5,402 nucleotides of DNA, taken from positions 1 to 5,402 of the forward strand of contig RFOC01000148.1 in assembly GCA_009926815.1 (NCBI GenBank), given 5' to 3'. Every line of letters starts with the position of its first letter. Positions within the stretch are counted from its first letter, which is position 1. The translations under genes were made by a program, and so were the position numbers. The notes under the pieces are model-generated. The model did not search any database, had not been told where the DNA came from, and saw only the letters and a program-made list of their open reading frames with translations. Origin of the DNA: Planctomycetota bacterium. Its GTDB lineage: Bacteria; Planctomycetota; Phycisphaerae; Phycisphaerales; SM1A02. Positions 5,147-5,402 of this stretch are shown piece after piece.

Positions 5147-5402
5147 ATGTCCGTCGCCGTTGGAACCAAGGCACCCGTCTTCACGCTTCCTTCCAAGCCC
5201 GGGAACCCGGTCGATCTCTCGGCCCATCTCGGTCGCCGGAAGACGGTGCTGCTCTTCTTCCCGCTCGCGTTCAGCCCGGTCTGCCAGGCCGAGATGTGCA
5301 CCTTCCGGGACGGCTGGTCGAAGTGGCAGGGTATGGGCTGCGACGTGTTCGGCGTCAGCATCGACTCGCCCTTCGTGGTGGACAAGTTCCGCGAGATGGA
5401 GG
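5147..5402 (+). CDS. Peroxiredoxin (PrxQ/BCP or AhpE-like), 5' part, runs off the right edge
   Basis: The 85 complete codons to the window edge match the N-terminal half of a thioredoxin-fold peroxidase that reduces hydrogen peroxide and organic hydroperoxides. The start VGTKAPVFTLPS is typical of the family, followed by the strand TVLLFFPLAF and the active site P39-x3-S43-x2-C46, with C46 as the peroxidatic cysteine. C51 lies four residues further on (C46-QAEM-C51), the spacing of the resolving cysteine in PrxQ/BCP enzymes. The PLAFSPVC sequence also recalls AhpE-type proteins. No signal peptide is seen, so it is cytoplasmic. It is transcribed away from the Cys-rich pair. The C-terminal half, including the conserved arginine region, is outside the window. 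Confidence 0.9.
   Translation, partial: MSVAVGTKAPVFTLPSKPGNPVDLSAHLGRRKTVLLFFPLAFSPVCQAEMCTFRDGWSKWQGMGCDVFGVSIDSPFVVDKFREME

Noticed and set aside
4816..5385. Minus-strand open frame of 189 codons across the divergent intergenic region
   Set aside because: It overlaps the peroxiredoxin and the Cys-rich signal peptide region in the wrong frame and has no recognisable domain.

Overview
The window is GC-rich and looks like a chromosomal piece of a planctomycete, most likely of class Phycisphaerae. This rests on protein style, not on a marker gene. The two central genes encode secreted, cysteine-crowded proteins with a repeated CC/WD module, a PPC-like region, an ND...DVWF domain and paired dockerin-type calcium loops (DLDGSG.VDAADIG). 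That combination is typical of planctomycete exported proteins. No RNA gene, CRISPR array or insertion sequence was found.

Layout. (1) 1-404, minus strand: 5' part of a lipoprotein with TPR-like helices, running off the left edge. (2) 403-1865, plus strand: an AMP-dependent acyl ligase broken near codon 405. A lesion that looks like a loss of about 10 bases leaves a 408-residue front part (403-1629) and a 79-residue back part with the A10 lysine (1626-1865). The starts of (1) and (2) overlap on opposite strands, or lie 25 bp apart if the lipoprotein uses its inner ATG. (3) 4928 down to 1873, minus strand: two paralogous secreted Cys-rich proteins in tandem, overlapping by 4 bases (GTGA). They converge with the ligase, with only 7 bases between. 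(4) 4929-5146: a 218-base divergent intergenic region with a good ribosome binding site at each end and one small inverted repeat. (5) 5147-5402, plus strand: N-terminal part of a peroxiredoxin of the PrxQ/BCP or AhpE-like type, running off the right edge.

How they fit together. The two Cys-rich proteins are the only clear functional unit. They share domain order and a cysteine module of invariant spacing, and are probably co-transcribed, exported and disulfide-stabilised. Their function is unknown. The lipoprotein, ligase and peroxiredoxin look like unrelated neighbours.

The points most worth a second look are the broken ligase, the invariant 43-residue module (five copies, with the same cysteine missing in both N-terminal copies), and the apparent one-base loss at the ancestral stop of the upstream Cys-rich gene, which added a 20-residue low-GC tail and created the gene overlap.
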